Shown one piece after another: positions 7,827 to 17,513 of a DNA stretch of 64,000 bases (the first letter of the stretch is position 1; each line of letters opens with the position of its first letter). The position numbers and the translations under genes are program-made. The stretch is from NCBI GenBank assembly GCA_031280965.1, contig JAITFZ010000024.1, forward strand, positions 1 to 64,000, read 5' to 3'. A model generated the notes under the pieces. The model searched no databases. It was given only the letters and a program-made list of their open reading frames with translations, and was not told where the DNA came from. This stretch comes from Oscillospiraceae bacterium (GTDB lineage: Bacteria > Bacillota > Clostridia > Oscillospirales > Ruminococcaceae).

Positions 7827-8942
7827 TTAATTCACCGCCTTTGCCGCTTGTTTAATAGCTCTTGCTTCCGCTTTTTTTAATTTTTTCAACCTTGCCTCAT
7901 CCTTATCACGCATGATTACGAAAATTACAGCCGAAAGAGCAGCGATGATTAGGAACATAAGTACACTTGCCGCTGATGCCGTATTATATCGGTATGCTCC
8001 CGCAAAAGCCTGGTTGTAAATGAACATACTTGTCGTTCTTGTGGCTCCTCCGGGTCCTCCGCCCGCATACAGCATCGGTATATCAAACATATTCAAACCG
8101 CCGATTAAACTTGTGACAAAGGTAAATATTAAAATCGTTCTCAGGTTTGGCAGAGTTATGAAAAAAAACTGCTTAACAGCGCCTGCGCCGTCTATATCAG
8201 CCGATTCATACATCTGAGGGTTAAGTCCGAGTATACCGGATATTAGAATCAACATAGTATAGCCATACCACATCCAAAATTGAATAAACGAAACTATTAA
8301 CCGTGTCGCGTTTGCATCGACTCGGAAATTTTTTGGCGTTTCTAAAATTCCCCACCTAATGAGCGCATCGTTGACAACTCCCGTCGGAAACAGGAAAAGC
8401 GTACTAAATAATACAGCGATTGTACCCGCCGTAATAATGTTAGGCATATAGAAGAGTACTTTAAAAACTCCTTGTCCCTTAATTTTCGTCCATCGACTTG
8501 TAAACCAAGCAGCAAGGATAATTGCAAGCAGGATTTGCGGAATGAAGTTTACTATCCAAAGCCTAAACGTAGTTGCAAATGCCCGTTTGAACATTTCCGT
8601 ATTCAAAACAGTTCTGAAATTTTCAAGCGGTGCTATTTTTATAATTTGATTCCCGTCTTCATCAAGTATGGGTGTCCTCGTTATATCGTATACACGAGCC
8701 CCGTCTTCATCATATAAAGGGTTTCCGTTGTCATCATATACGGGTATTTTCTCTTCGTCGAATAAAGCACGCGTTTGAATTCCGTATTCTCTGCCCGGCA
8801 ACGGAACTCCCTGCCTGTCAGAAATACTTATAGACACTGTATAATATAACGGGTAGAACGAAAAAATAAGAAATGCTAAAATAAAAGGTATACAGAATAT
8901 ATACCCGTACTTTGCGTAGCTGAAATTCTTACGCTGTTTCAT
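7827..8942 (-). CDS. Carbohydrate ABC transporter permease, MalF-type, with acidic loop insertion
   Basis: Starting at the ATG at 8942 (AAAGGAAG upstream; an ATG 75 bases earlier has no ribosome-binding site) this gives 371 residues. Six membrane helices and the EAA loop (ADIDGAGAVKQFFFITLPNL, about residues 240-260) identify the partner of the next permease. Odd feature: the external loop after helix 1 (about residues 44-105) holds an acidic near-repeat, PVYDDNGNPLYDEDGARVYD then PILDEDGNQI. Such Asp/Gly repeats could bind calcium or the substrate-binding protein, but this is inference. The usual MalF family loop here is shorter. Confidence 0.88.
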   Translation of the reverse strand: MKQRKNFSYAKYGYIFCIPFILAFLIFSFYPLYYTVSISISDRQGVPLPGREYGIQTRALFDEEKIPVYDDNGNPLYDEDGARVYDITRTPILDEDGNQIIKIAPLENFRTVLNTEMFKRAFATTFRLWIVNFIPQILLAIILAAWFTSRWTKIKGQGVFKVLFYMPNIITAGTIAVLFSTLFLFPTGVVNDALIRWGILETPKNFRVDANATRLIVSFIQFWMWYGYTMLILISGILGLNPQMYESADIDGAGAVKQFFFITLPNLRTILIFTFVTSLIGGLNMFDIPMLYAGGGPGGATRTTSMFIYNQAFAGAYRYNTASAASVLMFLIIAALSAVIFVIMRDKDEARLKKLKKAEARAIKQAAKAVN

Positions 8943-9038
8943 GGCGCAATCTTCCTTTCTGCCTAAAAAAATCAAGGGCGGACGGGATTCCCATCCGCCC
9001 CGATTTATAGGAGCCATTTAATTAAGAACTTAGTTTAA

Positions 9039-10484
9039 TTAGTCGATATCAACTTCAAAAGTTTCATGAACTTCAAGTTTGAAAGCAGCCATAGCGTCTT
9101 CAAAACTCATTTCACCTTGATAATACAAGCGACAGTATTCCTGGAACATGCCGTTGATTTCTCTGTCCCATTCATGCCAGTGGTCAGACCTTGCGTTCGC
9201 GCCCGCAGGAAGGAAGAAATCAAAGATGTTCTGTCCGGCGGTCATGTTAAGTTCGCCGTTAGACCTTCTCATTACTACCTGTGAAGCAACAGCGTCTTTA
9301 GCAGACGTGCCGTCTTCAAATGCTTTTGCTTCATCCGGGAACTTTGCGCTACCTTGATAGAGGGTGCCATTTGCGAAGTGGAACTGGAAGCCGTCATCTG
9401 TAGTGTCGAGAGTAATCCATTCAAGAATTTCAGCTACAGCCGCTCTTTTAGCGCTGGCATCGTCACCGATGAGGTCTTTGTGACCCATAAGCCATGTGCC
9501 GCCCCATGCCCAAGCGATAGGAGAGTCTGTTACAGCCCAGTCGCCAAAAGAAGTAGCGCCTTCACTGGATGCATGTTCAGAAATCTGATAGTTAATCAGC
9601 CATGCAGGACCTATATAAGCGAATACCTGTGGGTCGGTTGTGCCTGCCATGCCTGCGAACCAACCTTCATGCCATGCGCCTTCACCAATCATATAATCGT
9701 TTTCATAGAGTTGCTTTGCGAGATGGAAATATGCTTCGCGAGCGGGGTCAATTATAAGTCTGTTGTTTACTATCCAAGGTTGCCGAGCGCCGTCTCTTGC
9801 TACCTGCCAAACGTCCTCATCACCGTAAACTATTGCGTAGCCCGCTTCTTTTATTTCAGCTGCTGCTTCCATGAACTTATCCCAACCGGGACCGGTTTTT
9901 TTAGCGATTTCTTCGGGGTCATCGGTGCCCCATGTTTCAATCGCAATCGAACGACGGTAAATTAAGCAAGCGCCCGTTTCTTGGAAGCGGAGACCTACCA
10001 CAGCACCATCTCTTCTGCCGGCATCAACTGCATACTGAGCGAGTTCTGCCTCAACAATCTTACTTTCAACGTTTTCTATACCGAGGTCGGTATAGGTCGC
10101 CGCATAAGAAGAGAAAGCACCCTGAGTGAACTTGAGTACGAATGCCTGTTCAGCCGCATAGATGTCGGGGACGTTGTTTCCGGAAATGAGAGCCGGTTCA
10201 ATCGTGCGTTCAAACGAGCCATCCCAGTCGGTAAGGATTGTGGGAATAATATTGAAGTTTGCTACCTGGGAATCAGGATTCATTTCCACATATCTTGCTA
10301 TTGCGTCAGGAATTTCATTTGTGAACGACCAAACATTAATGTCGGGTTTGTTGGGGTCTCTTTCAACGACCGGTCCGTCTCCACCCGGTCCGTCTCCACC
10401 CGGTTCGTCTTCGTTGCTACTGCAACCGGCCGCAAGACCAAGAACCATGAACATTGATAATAAAATTGCTAAAAACTTTTTCAT
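9039..10484 (-). CDS. Sugar-binding lipoprotein of the ABC transporter
   Basis: The mature start is chosen at the ATG at 10484: GAGGTGAAAGG precedes it, and the promoter at 10546-10574 places the transcript start downstream of any earlier start. The 481-residue product begins with a lipoprotein signal (MKKFLAILLSMFMVLGLAAGC, lipidated Cys in LAAGC), then an acidic Gly/Pro linker with GGDGP repeats and a family 1 solute-binding fold (DINVWSFTNEIPDAIARYVE; GPGWDKFMEAAAEI). It captures an oligosaccharide outside the cell for the two downstream permeases. The substrate is not evident; a plant-derived sugar would fit the glycosidases elsewhere in the window. Confidence 0.9.
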   Translation of the reverse strand: MKKFLAILLSMFMVLGLAAGCSSNEDEPGGDGPGGDGPVVERDPNKPDINVWSFTNEIPDAIARYVEMNPDSQVANFNIIPTILTDWDGSFERTIEPALISGNNVPDIYAAEQAFVLKFTQGAFSSYAATYTDLGIENVESKIVEAELAQYAVDAGRRDGAVVGLRFQETGACLIYRRSIAIETWGTDDPEEIAKKTGPGWDKFMEAAAEIKEAGYAIVYGDEDVWQVARDGARQPWIVNNRLIIDPAREAYFHLAKQLYENDYMIGEGAWHEGWFAGMAGTTDPQVFAYIGPAWLINYQISEHASSEGATSFGDWAVTDSPIAWAWGGTWLMGHKDLIGDDASAKRAAVAEILEWITLDTTDDGFQFHFANGTLYQGSAKFPDEAKAFEDGTSAKDAVASQVVMRRSNGELNMTAGQNIFDFFLPAGANARSDHWHEWDREINGMFQEYCRLYYQGEMSFEDAMAAFKLEVHETFEVDID

Positions 10485-10545
10485 GCCTTTCACCTCATAA
10501 TTTTTAATTGAAAGAATTCGGTCACCATTGGGCAACCATAATGAC

Positions 10546-10574
10546 ATATTATCACATTCGGATTGCTTTGTCAA
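10546..10574 (-). promoter_or_regulatory. Promoter of the sugar ABC operon
   Basis: TTGACA (10569-10574) and TAATAT (10546-10551) are 17 bases apart, placing the transcript start near 10539 and leaving a leader of about 55 bases. A perfect -35 box suggests strong expression or repressor control; no clear cre box was seen. Confidence 0.75.
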
Positions 10575-10837
10575 GATACAATCTCCTTTTATTGTAAATT
10601 TTTTTTGACATTTAGCACATTTCTGTCACAATTACACAAAATATTACTCGTATTTTTCACATTATAGTGCGAATATAATAAAGAAAATACATTAAAATCA
10701 TGTCTGTGTTGCCGTATTCTATAATAATTGTATATAATGCTTACAGAAATTTCCCTTGCATGAGATTTTTGAAAAGGAAATTATTACAAAGTGGTTACAA
10801 AAAGATTACAATTTTATTACAATTTTTAAAAAGGGAA
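10575..10837. other. AT-rich gene-free stretch
   Basis: The gap between the ABC operon and the cysteine-rich gene is strongly AT-rich, with several runs of TTACAA and T tracts but no open frame with a ribosome-binding site. Apart from the ABC promoter at its edge and the terminator at 10838-10862 I see no defined element. Confidence 0.5.
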
Positions 10838-10862
10838 AAGCGGCAGAGTTTTTCCGCCGCTT
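10838..10862 (-). terminator. Terminator of the cysteine-rich gene
   Basis: AAGCGGC and GCCGCTT pair around an 11-base loop; the minus strand continues TTTTCCCTTTTT. It lies 38 bases beyond the stop codon at 10901. Confidence 0.7.
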
Positions 10863-10900
10863 AATGTACTTTGCACAGTCTGCGCGCTGTATTACGTAAA

Positions 10901-11059
10901 TCAGCAAGCGCAGGGGTTGCAGTTACAGCCGCTGTTGCAACTGCTGTTGCAGCAGTTACCGCCCACAGCGCCGCCTAAAAATCCGTCGTTCCCGCAGAAG
11001 CAGACGAGAAGAAGCAGGATGATGATAATCCAGCAGCAGTTTCCGTTTCCGAAAAACAT
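10901..11059 (-). CDS. Tiny cysteine-rich membrane-anchored protein
   Basis: This 52-residue protein begins MFFGNGNCCW, has a membrane helix (IIIILLLLVCF, about residues 11-21), a Gly-rich hinge and a tail of Cys, Asn and Ser: NCCNSSCNSGCNCNPCAC. Twelve of 52 residues are Cys. AAGGAGG lies 9 bases before the ATG and a terminator follows, so it is a monocistronic gene. Similar proteins in Clostridia are annotated with names such as 'chorion class high-cysteine protein', without known function. A metal-binding or disulfide-rich surface role is possible but unproven. Confidence 0.75.
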   Translation of the reverse strand: MFFGNGNCCWIIIILLLLVCFCGNDGFLGGAVGGNCCNSSCNSGCNCNPCAC

Positions 11060-11090
11060 AATATGTTCCTCCTTGATTGATTAATGATGT

Positions 11091-11104
11091 ATGAAACGTT
11101 TCAT
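11091..11104. promoter_or_regulatory. Perfect 14-bp palindrome between two divergent genes
   Basis: ATGAAACGTTTCAT is its own reverse complement, with the CG centre typical of LacI/GalR-family operators (two bases shorter than a standard CcpA cre site). It lies 32 bases upstream of the cysteine-rich gene and 52 bases upstream of clpC, so one repressor could control both. Confidence 0.45.
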
Positions 11105-11155
11105 AATAAATTGTATGCTTTAAGAAAAAATATGTTACAATGCAGGAGATAAAAA

Positions 11156-13633
11156 ATGATTGAATTCAGCGATTTCACCGAAAAAGCAAGCCGCGCCCTT
11201 GCGGAAGCGCTGAGTACCGCCATGTCACTCGGACACATTTATATAGGGAGCGAGCATATCCTTTGCGGGCTTCTGAGCGCGGAAAACACCGTGGCTTATT
11301 TGGTTTTGACCAAACACGGGGTTACGCTCGGGGAGGTTGTACGTAAAATTGAAAACGTTGTGGGACGCGGGATTCCGACTAAGCTTGACCTGCGCGACTT
11401 TACGCCGAGAAGCAAGCGGATTATGGAAAACGCGATTTCGGAAACGCGGGCAAACTACCAGAATTTCGTCGGAACGGAGCATCTGCTCCGCGCCATCATT
11501 AAAGATACCGAGTGCTATGCGGTGCTTCTTTTAAGGGAAATGGGGGTCAACCTAAGCGCGGTCAGTAACGACTGCGCGCCCGCCGAGTCCCGCGGGGCAA
11601 AAAGCCGCAGCCTTGATAATGACGGTATTCCCGACGGCAGTTATGATTACACCGGCGTTACGGAACGCGAGCGCCGCAAAGGCGGAAAAGGCGTATTGTA
11701 TAAATACGGCAGAGACTTAACCGAGCTTGCGCGGCAGAAAAAAATAGACCCTGTAATATGCCGACAGGATGAAATCGAGCGTATAATTCAAATTCTACTG
11801 CGCCGCCGTAAGAACAACCCCTGCTTAATTGGCGAGAGCGGCGTGGGTAAAACCGCCATAGCCGAGGGGTTTGCGCTTAGGATTGCGGACGGGCAGGTTC
11901 CCGAGAACATTAGGGATAAGCGGGTTTTCATGCTCGATATTTCCTCAATGCTTGCGGGTGCGAAGTATCGCGGAGATTTTGAAGAGCGCATTAAATCCGC
12001 CCTTGACGAAATTATCAAGGACGGCAACATTATATTGTTTATTGATGAAATTCATTCTATTATAGGAGCGGGAGCCGCCGAGGGCGCAATCGATGCGGCG
12101 AATATCATGAAGCCGCTGCTCGCACGGGGGGAATTACAGCTCATCGGCGCAACCACCATTGACGAATACCGGAAATATATCGAAAAAGACCCGTCGCTTG
12201 AGCGCAGGTTTCAGCCCGTTACGGTTGACGAGCCGAACGAACAGGCTTCGCTTGATATTCTTTTCGGCTTGCGGGACAAATATGAAGCGCACCACAAAGT
12301 AAAAATCACCGACAGTGCGCTTAAAGCGGCGGTGTCGATGTCCGTGCGGTATATTAACGACAGATTTTTACCCGACAAGGCAATTGACTTAATAGATGAG
12401 GCGGCTTCCGGCATAAGGTTGAAAGCGTTCACGGCACCGCCGCTTGTTAAGGAATTAGAAACTAAGCTTTCACGCATTGAGGACGAAAAAATCGCCGCAA
12501 TAAGCGCTCAGGATTTTGAAGCGGCGGCAAAACTTCGCGATGATGAAAAGGGAGTTGCGTCCGAGCTTGAAGGATTGCGAAAAAACCTCAAGAGCAAAGG
12601 CGAGGGTTTTTATGACGGCGGAGAAGTCGGCGAGGAGGAAATCGCGGCAATCGTAGCAAAGTGGACAGGAATCCCCTTGAACAAGCTTCAGGAGGACGAG
12701 GCAAAGCGGCTTGCGGGTATGGAAAATTCACTTGAAAACCGCGTAATCGGGCAGAAAGAAGCTGTCGGTGTTCTCGCTAAAGCCGTTCGGCGCGGCAGAG
12801 CGGGGCTTAAAAATCCGAATCGTCCGGTCGGGACATTCTTCTTCCTCGGTCCTACGGGCGTAGGAAAAACCGAGCTTTGCAAGGCGCTCGCGGAAGCGCT
12901 TTTCGGAGATGAGAATGCATTAATCCGCTTCGACATGTCCGAATATATGGAAAAACATGCGCTTTCTAAGCTAATCGGCTCACCGCCCGGTTACGTTGGC
13001 TTTGATGAGGGCGGTCAGCTTACGGGGAAAATTCGCAGACGACCGTATTCGGTAGTTCTGTTTGACGAAATCGAAAAAGCTCATCATGACATATTTAACA
13101 TTCTTTTGCAGATTATGGAAGACGGCGTACTGACCGCTTCCGACGGGCGCAAGGCAAACTTCAAGAATGCGGTGGTGATTATGACCTCGAATGTAGGCGC
13201 AAAATTAATATCCGAAAGCAGGCAGAGCCTCGGCTTCGTGAACGGGAATGAAACTTCTGATAAAAAGAAGCTTGTGCTTGATGAATTGAAACGTACTTTC
13301 AAGCCCGAGTTTATAAATCGTGTTGACGATGTTATTATCTTTAATAAGCTGACCAAGGAAGACATAGGTAAAATCTGCGTAAATATGCTTGATGACTTAT
13401 CGGAGCGGGCCTCCTCGCTCGGAATGGAAATAAGCTTTGACAACAGCGCGGTCGAGAAGCTTGCGGAGCTTGGTTACGATGAAAAGTACGGCGCACGTCC
13501 GCTCAGGCGGGTCATTACCTCGCATATAGAGGATATGCTGTCGCAGAGAATCGTAGAGAATCAAGTCGGTCAGAGCGGGAAACTGAAAGTGAGAGCGGAC
13601 GGGGAGGAGTTTTTAGTGGAAGCGTTGATATAA
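11156..13633 (+). CDS. clpC: ClpC-type AAA+ unfoldase
   Basis: ClpC unfolds proteins and feeds them to ClpP. The 825-residue protein has two Clp-N repeats (about 1-140), AAA domain 1 with Walker A GESGVGKT (226-233) and Walker [22 protein letters not shown], a short middle domain with a UVR-like [11 protein letters not shown] segment, and AAA domain 2 with GPTGVGKT (565-572), then the D2-small domain ([11 protein letters not shown]). ClpP-binding IGF-type loop: a LGF appears in [10 protein letters not shown] near 690. In many Firmicutes clpC lies in ctsR-mcsA-mcsB-clpC; here it stands alone and no CtsR heptad repeat is visible. Confidence 0.93.
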   Translation: MIEFSDFTEKASRALAEALSTAMSLGHIYIGSEHILCGLLSAENTVAYLVLTKHGVTLGEVVRKIENVVGRGIPTKLDLRDFTPRSKRIMENAISETRANYQNFVGTEHLLRAIIKDTECYAVLLLREMGVNLSAVSNDCAPAESRGAKSRSLDNDGIPDGSYDYTGVTERERRKGGKGVLYKYGRDLTELARQKKIDPVICRQDEIERIIQILLRRRKNNPCLIGESGVGKTAIAEGFALRIADGQVPENIRDKRVFMLDISSMLAGAKYRGDFEERIKSALDEIIKDGNIILFIDEIHSIIGAGAAEGAIDAANIMKPLLARGELQLIGATTIDEYRKYIEKDPSLERRFQPVTVDEPNEQASLDILFGLRDKYEAHHKVKITDSALKAAVSMSVRYINDRFLPDKAIDLIDEAASGIRLKAFTAPPLVKELETKLSRIEDEKIAAISAQDFEAAAKLRDDEKGVASELEGLRKNLKSKGEGFYDGGEVGEEEIAAIVAKWTGIPLNKLQEDEAKRLAGMENSLENRVIGQKEAVGVLAKAVRRGRAGLKNPNRPVGTFFFLGPTGVGKTELCKALAEALFGDENALIRFDMSEYMEKHALSKLIGSPPGYVGFDEGGQLTGKIRRRPYSVVLFDEIEKAHHDIFNILLQIMEDGVLTASDGRKANFKNAVVIMTSNVGAKLISESRQSLGFVNGNETSDKKKLVLDELKRTFKPEFINRVDDVIIFNKLTKEDIGKICVNMLDDLSERASSLGMEISFDNSAVEKLAELGYDEKYGARPLRRVITSHIEDMLSQRIVENQVGQSGKLKVRADGEEFLVEALI

Positions 13634-13754
13634 ACGGAAAAGTCTGCGGTCAGAACCCGTAGCATGACCAGGGATTTTGAATCGGATATTCTAATAATTG
13701 AAGACAGCACCGACATTTCTTACAAATCTTCGTAAATCACTTGACTACTGTATA

Positions 13755-14453
13755 TCATGTTCGCCAAATATCCGGCAGTGTCTCATGCTCCCGCATTGAC
13801 CAAACACCGTCCGTACCTGTTATTACGTGGTCAATCAGCTCAATTCCCACCTTTTCCAGAAAAACGCGCAATTCATAAGTTACGTCCGCGTCCAAACGCG
13901 ACGGCATAGAACTTCCGTATGGGTGGTTATGCGCGATTACAATGCGGTTCGAGCGCATCTTAAACACCTGCTGTAACAATCCTCTGAGCGGCAGCTCCAC
14001 TTTCCCGAAATCGCCTTCGCAAATTTTCTCGCTGTCAATTAAATTCAGCTCGTTGTCGAGGAACACGCACCGTACCTGCTCGTTATCGGCATCTAAGAAC
14101 ATGGCGGCGCAGTAATTATTTAAAGCTTCGGTGTTGTTGAGCCATAAAATATTACCCTTGCGCTCCATGATAAAATATCGCGCAGTCATTCTGAAAAGGC
14201 AAATCATGCTCGCCGTATGGTCTTTTACCCCCTTAACCTCAAGCAAATCCTCATATCTTGCCGTAATCACGTTAACAAAATCGCCGAAATGGTCAATTAA
14301 CCTGTGTGCGAGTTCGTTCGTGTCGCCGGTGGGTATGGCGTAATACAGCAGAAATTCAAGCTTCTCATGGTCGGGCATGTCGTCAATTCCGTGCTTTAGG
14401 AAGTATTCCTTTTTACGTTGTCTGTGTCCGTGATGTCTGTGTTTTTCTTTCAT
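13755..14453 (-). CDS. radC: RadC-like JAB/MPN domain protein
   Basis: This 232-residue protein has an N-terminal helix-hairpin-helix region (about 25-85, YYAIPTGDTNELAHRLIDHF; LLEVKGVKDHTA) and a C-terminal JAMM motif: H175-N-H177-P-Y-G followed by PSRLD with D188. The JAMM residues are all present. The name 'DNA repair protein RadC' is historical and the true activity is uncertain. The ATG begins one base after the ilvD stop, so it is the last gene of the ROK-ilvD operon. Nine of the first 20 residues are His or Arg, an unusually basic start. Confidence 0.9.
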   Translation of the reverse strand: MKEKHRHHGHRQRKKEYFLKHGIDDMPDHEKLEFLLYYAIPTGDTNELAHRLIDHFGDFVNVITARYEDLLEVKGVKDHTASMICLFRMTARYFIMERKGNILWLNNTEALNNYCAAMFLDADNEQVRCVFLDNELNLIDSEKICEGDFGKVELPLRGLLQQVFKMRSNRIVIAHNHPYGSSMPSRLDADVTYELRVFLEKVGIELIDHVITGTDGVWSMREHETLPDIWRT

Positions 14454-14454
14454 G

Positions 14455-16107
14455 TCAATTGAAAACCGCTCCTATATCCGCACTTGTTGTCAGTTTTACA
14501 TAACGTCCGAGATACCCGTCGGCGCTGCTTGTTTTTAAGACCGTGGCTTTCCTGCGCTCGGCAATTACACTTTCGTCCGCTAACAATTCGAGTTTCCTGT
14601 TCGGTATATCGATGCATATTCTGTCGCCGTCTTGAACGTAGGCTATAAGTCCGCCTGCCGCCGCTTCCGGTGCGATATGCCCGATAGCCGCCCCGCGTGA
14701 TGCCCCGCTGAAACGCCCGTCGGTAATCAGCGCTACACTGCCGTCAAGTCCCATACCCGCAATCGCCGCCGTAGGCGCAAGCATTTCCGGCATACCGGGA
14801 CCGCCCTTCGGTCCTTCGTAACGTATAACCACAACATCTCCCGCTTTTATTTCGCCGCCCATAATCGCGTCAACCGCTTCCTGTTCGCCGTCATATACCT
14901 TCGCCGTTCCCGTCACTTTCATCATCGCGGGAAGCACCGCTCCTTGCTTTACAACCGCGCCACGCTCTGCCAAGTTGCCTTTCATAATCGCGATTCCGCC
15001 GTCTTTCCGATGGGGGTTATCAAGCTTTCTTATAACTTGTCCGTCGGCTTCTCCTGCCGCTTTTATTCTTTGCTCCTGTGTTCCCGAAACGGTAAGCCCG
15101 CTCAATTCGAGCAGATTCATTTTCGCAAGTTCCCGCATAACAGCTTGAATTCCGCCAACTGTGTTCAAGTCCTCGATGAATACCTCGCTTGCTGGGTTAA
15201 GCTTGCATAACTGCGGGGTTTTGCGGCCGATAACATCTATGTCGTCAAGCGTGAGATTTACCCCCGCTTCCTGCGAAATTGCAAGAATATGCAGAATAGT
15301 GTTGCTTGACGCGCCGATTGCCATATCAACGGCAAGCGCGTTTTCAATATTTGCGCGTGTCATTATATCTAAGGCACAAATATTTTTCTTGTAAACTTCC
15401 ATAATCAGCTCGCCTGTTTCTTTCGCCAAACGCCGCCGCGCCGCCGTTACGGCGGGTTCTGTGCCGCTAAACGGCAAAGCTAAACCGAGCGCTTCCGTAA
15501 GGCAGTTCATGGAGTTCGCCGTGTACATTCCCGCACAGGAACCGCAGGTCGGGCAGGCGTTGTTCTCAAAGTCGGCTAAGTCTGCGTCTGTGAGTTGCTT
15601 GTCTTTGTATTTACCAATCGCTTCATACGATTCAACAAAACCTATGCGTCTGCCGCCGACAACCCCCGAATTCATCGGCCCGCCCGAAACGAACGCCGAC
15701 GGCAGATTTAACCGAGCCGCCGCCATAAGCATACCGGGAACTATTTTATCGCAGTTCGGAATAAACACAGCCGCATCTAAGGGATGCGCCATCAGCATTA
15801 CTTCTATACTGTCGGCAATCAACTCCCGCGAACACAGCGAATACCTCATACCCCTGTGATTCATGGCGAGCCCGTCGCAAACGCCGATTGTGAAAAACTC
15901 GAAAGGTACGCCGCCCGCGTTTCTGATGCCGTCCTTGACACAGCGCGAAATTTCGTGCAAATGCGTGTGACCGGGGACATATTCGCTCGCCGCGCTGATT
16001 ACGGCAATGAAAGGCTTTTTCATTTCACTGTCGGTAATTCCGAGCGATTTTAAAAGCGCTCGGTGCGGAAGGCGGCTGACGCCTTTTTTCATTAGTTCGC
16101 TTCTCAT
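14455..16107 (-). CDS. ilvD: Dihydroxy-acid dehydratase
   Basis: IlvD dehydrates 2,3-dihydroxy-isovalerate and -methylvalerate in valine, leucine and isoleucine synthesis, using an iron-sulfur cluster and Mg. The 550-residue length is normal. Cluster ligands are seen in [12 protein letters not shown] and in [18 protein letters not shown] (about residues 180-200), and [15 protein letters not shown] near the C-terminus contains the conserved catalytic serine region. GGAG precedes the ATG. No other ilv gene is adjacent; instead it follows a small membrane protein and a ROK kinase. Confidence 0.95.
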   Translation of the reverse strand: MRSELMKKGVSRLPHRALLKSLGITDSEMKKPFIAVISAASEYVPGHTHLHEISRCVKDGIRNAGGVPFEFFTIGVCDGLAMNHRGMRYSLCSRELIADSIEVMLMAHPLDAAVFIPNCDKIVPGMLMAAARLNLPSAFVSGGPMNSGVVGGRRIGFVESYEAIGKYKDKQLTDADLADFENNACPTCGSCAGMYTANSMNCLTEALGLALPFSGTEPAVTAARRRLAKETGELIMEVYKKNICALDIMTRANIENALAVDMAIGASSNTILHILAISQEAGVNLTLDDIDVIGRKTPQLCKLNPASEVFIEDLNTVGGIQAVMRELAKMNLLELSGLTVSGTQEQRIKAAGEADGQVIRKLDNPHRKDGGIAIMKGNLAERGAVVKQGAVLPAMMKVTGTAKVYDGEQEAVDAIMGGEIKAGDVVVIRYEGPKGGPGMPEMLAPTAAIAGMGLDGSVALITDGRFSGASRGAAIGHIAPEAAAGGLIAYVQDGDRICIDIPNRKLELLADESVIAERRKATVLKTSSADGYLGRYVKLTTSADIGAVFN

Positions 16108-16123
16108 TTTTATGCTCCTTGAT

Positions 16124-16303
16124 TTATTTTCTCCTCTTTTTGCTTTTGATTATCATAAAAGCTATTAATATTGCAATCACCACAAATATTGTCAAAACTA
16201 TGTTTACCGCAAAACGCATAATAGGTCTGAGAACTCTTCTGACAAACCACCACGCCGCCGCAATTACAATTACAAGTATAAAAATATTGCCAAGTTTCTT
16301 CAT
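16124..16303 (-). CDS. Small two-helix membrane protein
   Basis: This 59-residue protein has two hydrophobic segments (about residues 5-20, [16 protein letters not shown], and 32-51, [18 protein letters not shown]) joined by an Arg-rich turn (VRRVLRP) and ends in KSKKRRK, so both termini should face the cytoplasm. AGGGGGA lies 4 bases upstream of the ATG. It sits 9 bases after the ROK gene and 16 bases before ilvD, inside the operon. The function is unknown. Confidence 0.7.
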   Translation of the reverse strand: MKKLGNIFILVIVIAAAWWFVRRVLRPIMRFAVNIVLTIFVVIAILIAFMIIKSKKRRK

Positions 16304-16312
16304 ATTTCCCCC

Positions 16313-17263
16313 TTAATCGTTCACTAACGCCGCGCCGATAATTCCCGCATCATTTCCGAGCCTGCAGATTAAAATCTCGGTGTTTTTCACGCTGTTTCTT
16401 GAATAAATTTCCCTTGCGATTAACTCCCGAAGCGGCACGAGCAGATAATCCCCTTCGTTACAGACTCCACCGCCTATACAAAGGCAATCCGGCTGAAACG
16501 TATTGATTACGTTCGTAATTCCGCAAGCCAAATATTTGATATATTCGTCCACAACGCTCTTCCCTGCTTTATCACCCTGCTTCGCCGCCGCGAACGCCGT
16601 CCGCGCACTGACTTTTCTCATCTCTGAAGCTATCCGGTGCATTTTACTGTTCGGGTTACGTGCCATAACTTCTTTTGTCATGCGGATTAAACCGGTCGCC
16701 GAGGAAAAAACCTCAAAACAGCCCTTTCTTCCGCATGTACATGGCGGACCGTCAGCGGAAATAACCGTATGCCCGATTTCACCGCCTGCATAATTCTCAC
16801 CGTAGAAAAGCTTTTTATTTATGATTATGCCGGAGCCGACGCCGGTTCCGAGCGTAATAACAACCGCGCTGTTACAGCCTTTCGCCGCACCGGCAATAAA
16901 TTCGCCGTAAGCCGCCGCGCTTGCATCGTTTTCAAGGAAAACAGGCAGTTCTGTTTCCCTTTGCACATCAGCCGCCAACGGTACGTTGTGCCAGTTCAGA
17001 TTCCCCGAAAATTCGACTGCGCCGGTGCTTTTGTTACAACTCCCGGGACAGCCGAGCCCGATGCTTACAGCCCCGCCGTGCAACGGATTTTTCGCGGCTT
17101 CGGACTGCACTTTACGGATTATCCCGATTATATCGGCGAGAATCTCCTTATAAGCCCGCTCCTTACCCGTTTTCACGGATTTTTTAAAAAGCAGTTCGCC
17201 GTCTTTTCTTACCGCGCCCGCCGAAATGTTCGTCCCGCCTATGTCAACGCCAATATAATACAT
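16313..17263 (-). CDS. glk: ROK-family glucokinase
   Basis: The 316-residue protein phosphorylates glucose with ATP. It has the N-terminal phosphate loop DIGGTNISAG (residues 7-16), FLENDASAAAYGE with the catalytic D113, LGTGVGSG (139-145) and the ROK zinc site H165 with CTCGRKGC (C175, C177, C182). An in-frame extension to 17416 is rejected: the promoter at 17514-17542 gives a transcript in which AAGAAAGGACTTTATG precedes the ATG at 17263, and VDIGGTN then starts at the usual place. The leader belongs to a repeated family shared with pfkA and an HD hydrolase gene. First gene of the ROK-ilvD-radC operon. Confidence 0.92.
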   Translation of the reverse strand: MYYIGVDIGGTNISAGAVRKDGELLFKKSVKTGKERAYKEILADIIGIIRKVQSEAAKNPLHGGAVSIGLGCPGSCNKSTGAVEFSGNLNWHNVPLAADVQRETELPVFLENDASAAAYGEFIAGAAKGCNSAVVITLGTGVGSGIIINKKLFYGENYAGGEIGHTVISADGPPCTCGRKGCFEVFSSATGLIRMTKEVMARNPNSKMHRIASEMRKVSARTAFAAAKQGDKAGKSVVDEYIKYLACGITNVINTFQPDCLCIGGGVCNEGDYLLVPLRELIAREIYSRNSVKNTEILICRLGNDAGIIGAALVND

Positions 17264-17268
17264 ATTTT

Positions 17269-17292
17269 CATAAAGTCCTTTCTTCACCGATG
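17269..17292 (-). repeat. Leader-repeat core in front of the ROK gene
   Basis: The sense sequence AAGAAAGGACTTTATGAAAA directly before the start codon is identical to those before pfkA (58144) and the HD gene (31509). It carries the Shine-Dalgarno site and an ATG that opens a 10-codon ORF (MKICIILALT, stop TAG) overlapping the ROK start in another frame. Upstream of 17292 the sequence departs from the longer unit seen at the other two loci. Confidence 0.75.
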
Positions 17293-17306
17293 TGGATTTC
17301 ATGGAT

Positions 17307-17508
17307 GGTGCTGTTGCGACAGCACCCGCAGACTGCGGAATCCCCAAACTCCATTTTAATGGAGTTTGGTATAAAACAACCTCTGAAACGCATAATATAG
17401 TAAATCTTGTTGACATTTGAATGAATCAAACGTCAACGCTCGCCTCCATCGGCGGCGGACAGCGGTTCCCGCTGTCATAGCAATTCCACATTTCATATGG
17501 AATTGCTA
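17307..17508 (-). other. Structured 5' leader of the ROK operon: four hairpins
   Basis: Four inverted repeats fill the transcribed leader: 17478-17508 (11-bp stem TAGCAATTCCA), 17458-17476 (8-bp GACAGCGG), 17344-17369 (11-bp CCAAACTCCAT with a 4-base loop) and 17307-17326 (nearly perfect GGTGCTGT). The first begins at the predicted transcript start near 17507. None is followed by a T tract, so they are not terminators. They could be a structured regulatory leader or remains of short inverted-repeat elements. Confidence 0.6.
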
Positions 17509-17513
17509 TAATC

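Noticed and set aside
9354-9965. 203-codon plus-strand frame inside the binding-protein gene
   Set aside because: Antisense to a clear lipoprotein gene and Cys/aromatic-rich as expected for a shadow frame.
11091-11104. CcpA cre site upstream of clpC
   Set aside because: The palindrome is two bases too short for the cre consensus, so it is reported only as an unassigned operator-like site.
13634-13754. Gap after clpC as a possible small gene or terminator
   Set aside because: No open frame with a ribosome-binding site and no convincing stem-loop was found.
17264-17416. N-terminal extension of the ROK protein containing KKGLYENM, also seen in the HD and PfkA frames
   Set aside because: The shared peptide comes from reading through the repeated leader; family N-termini and promoters place the starts after it.
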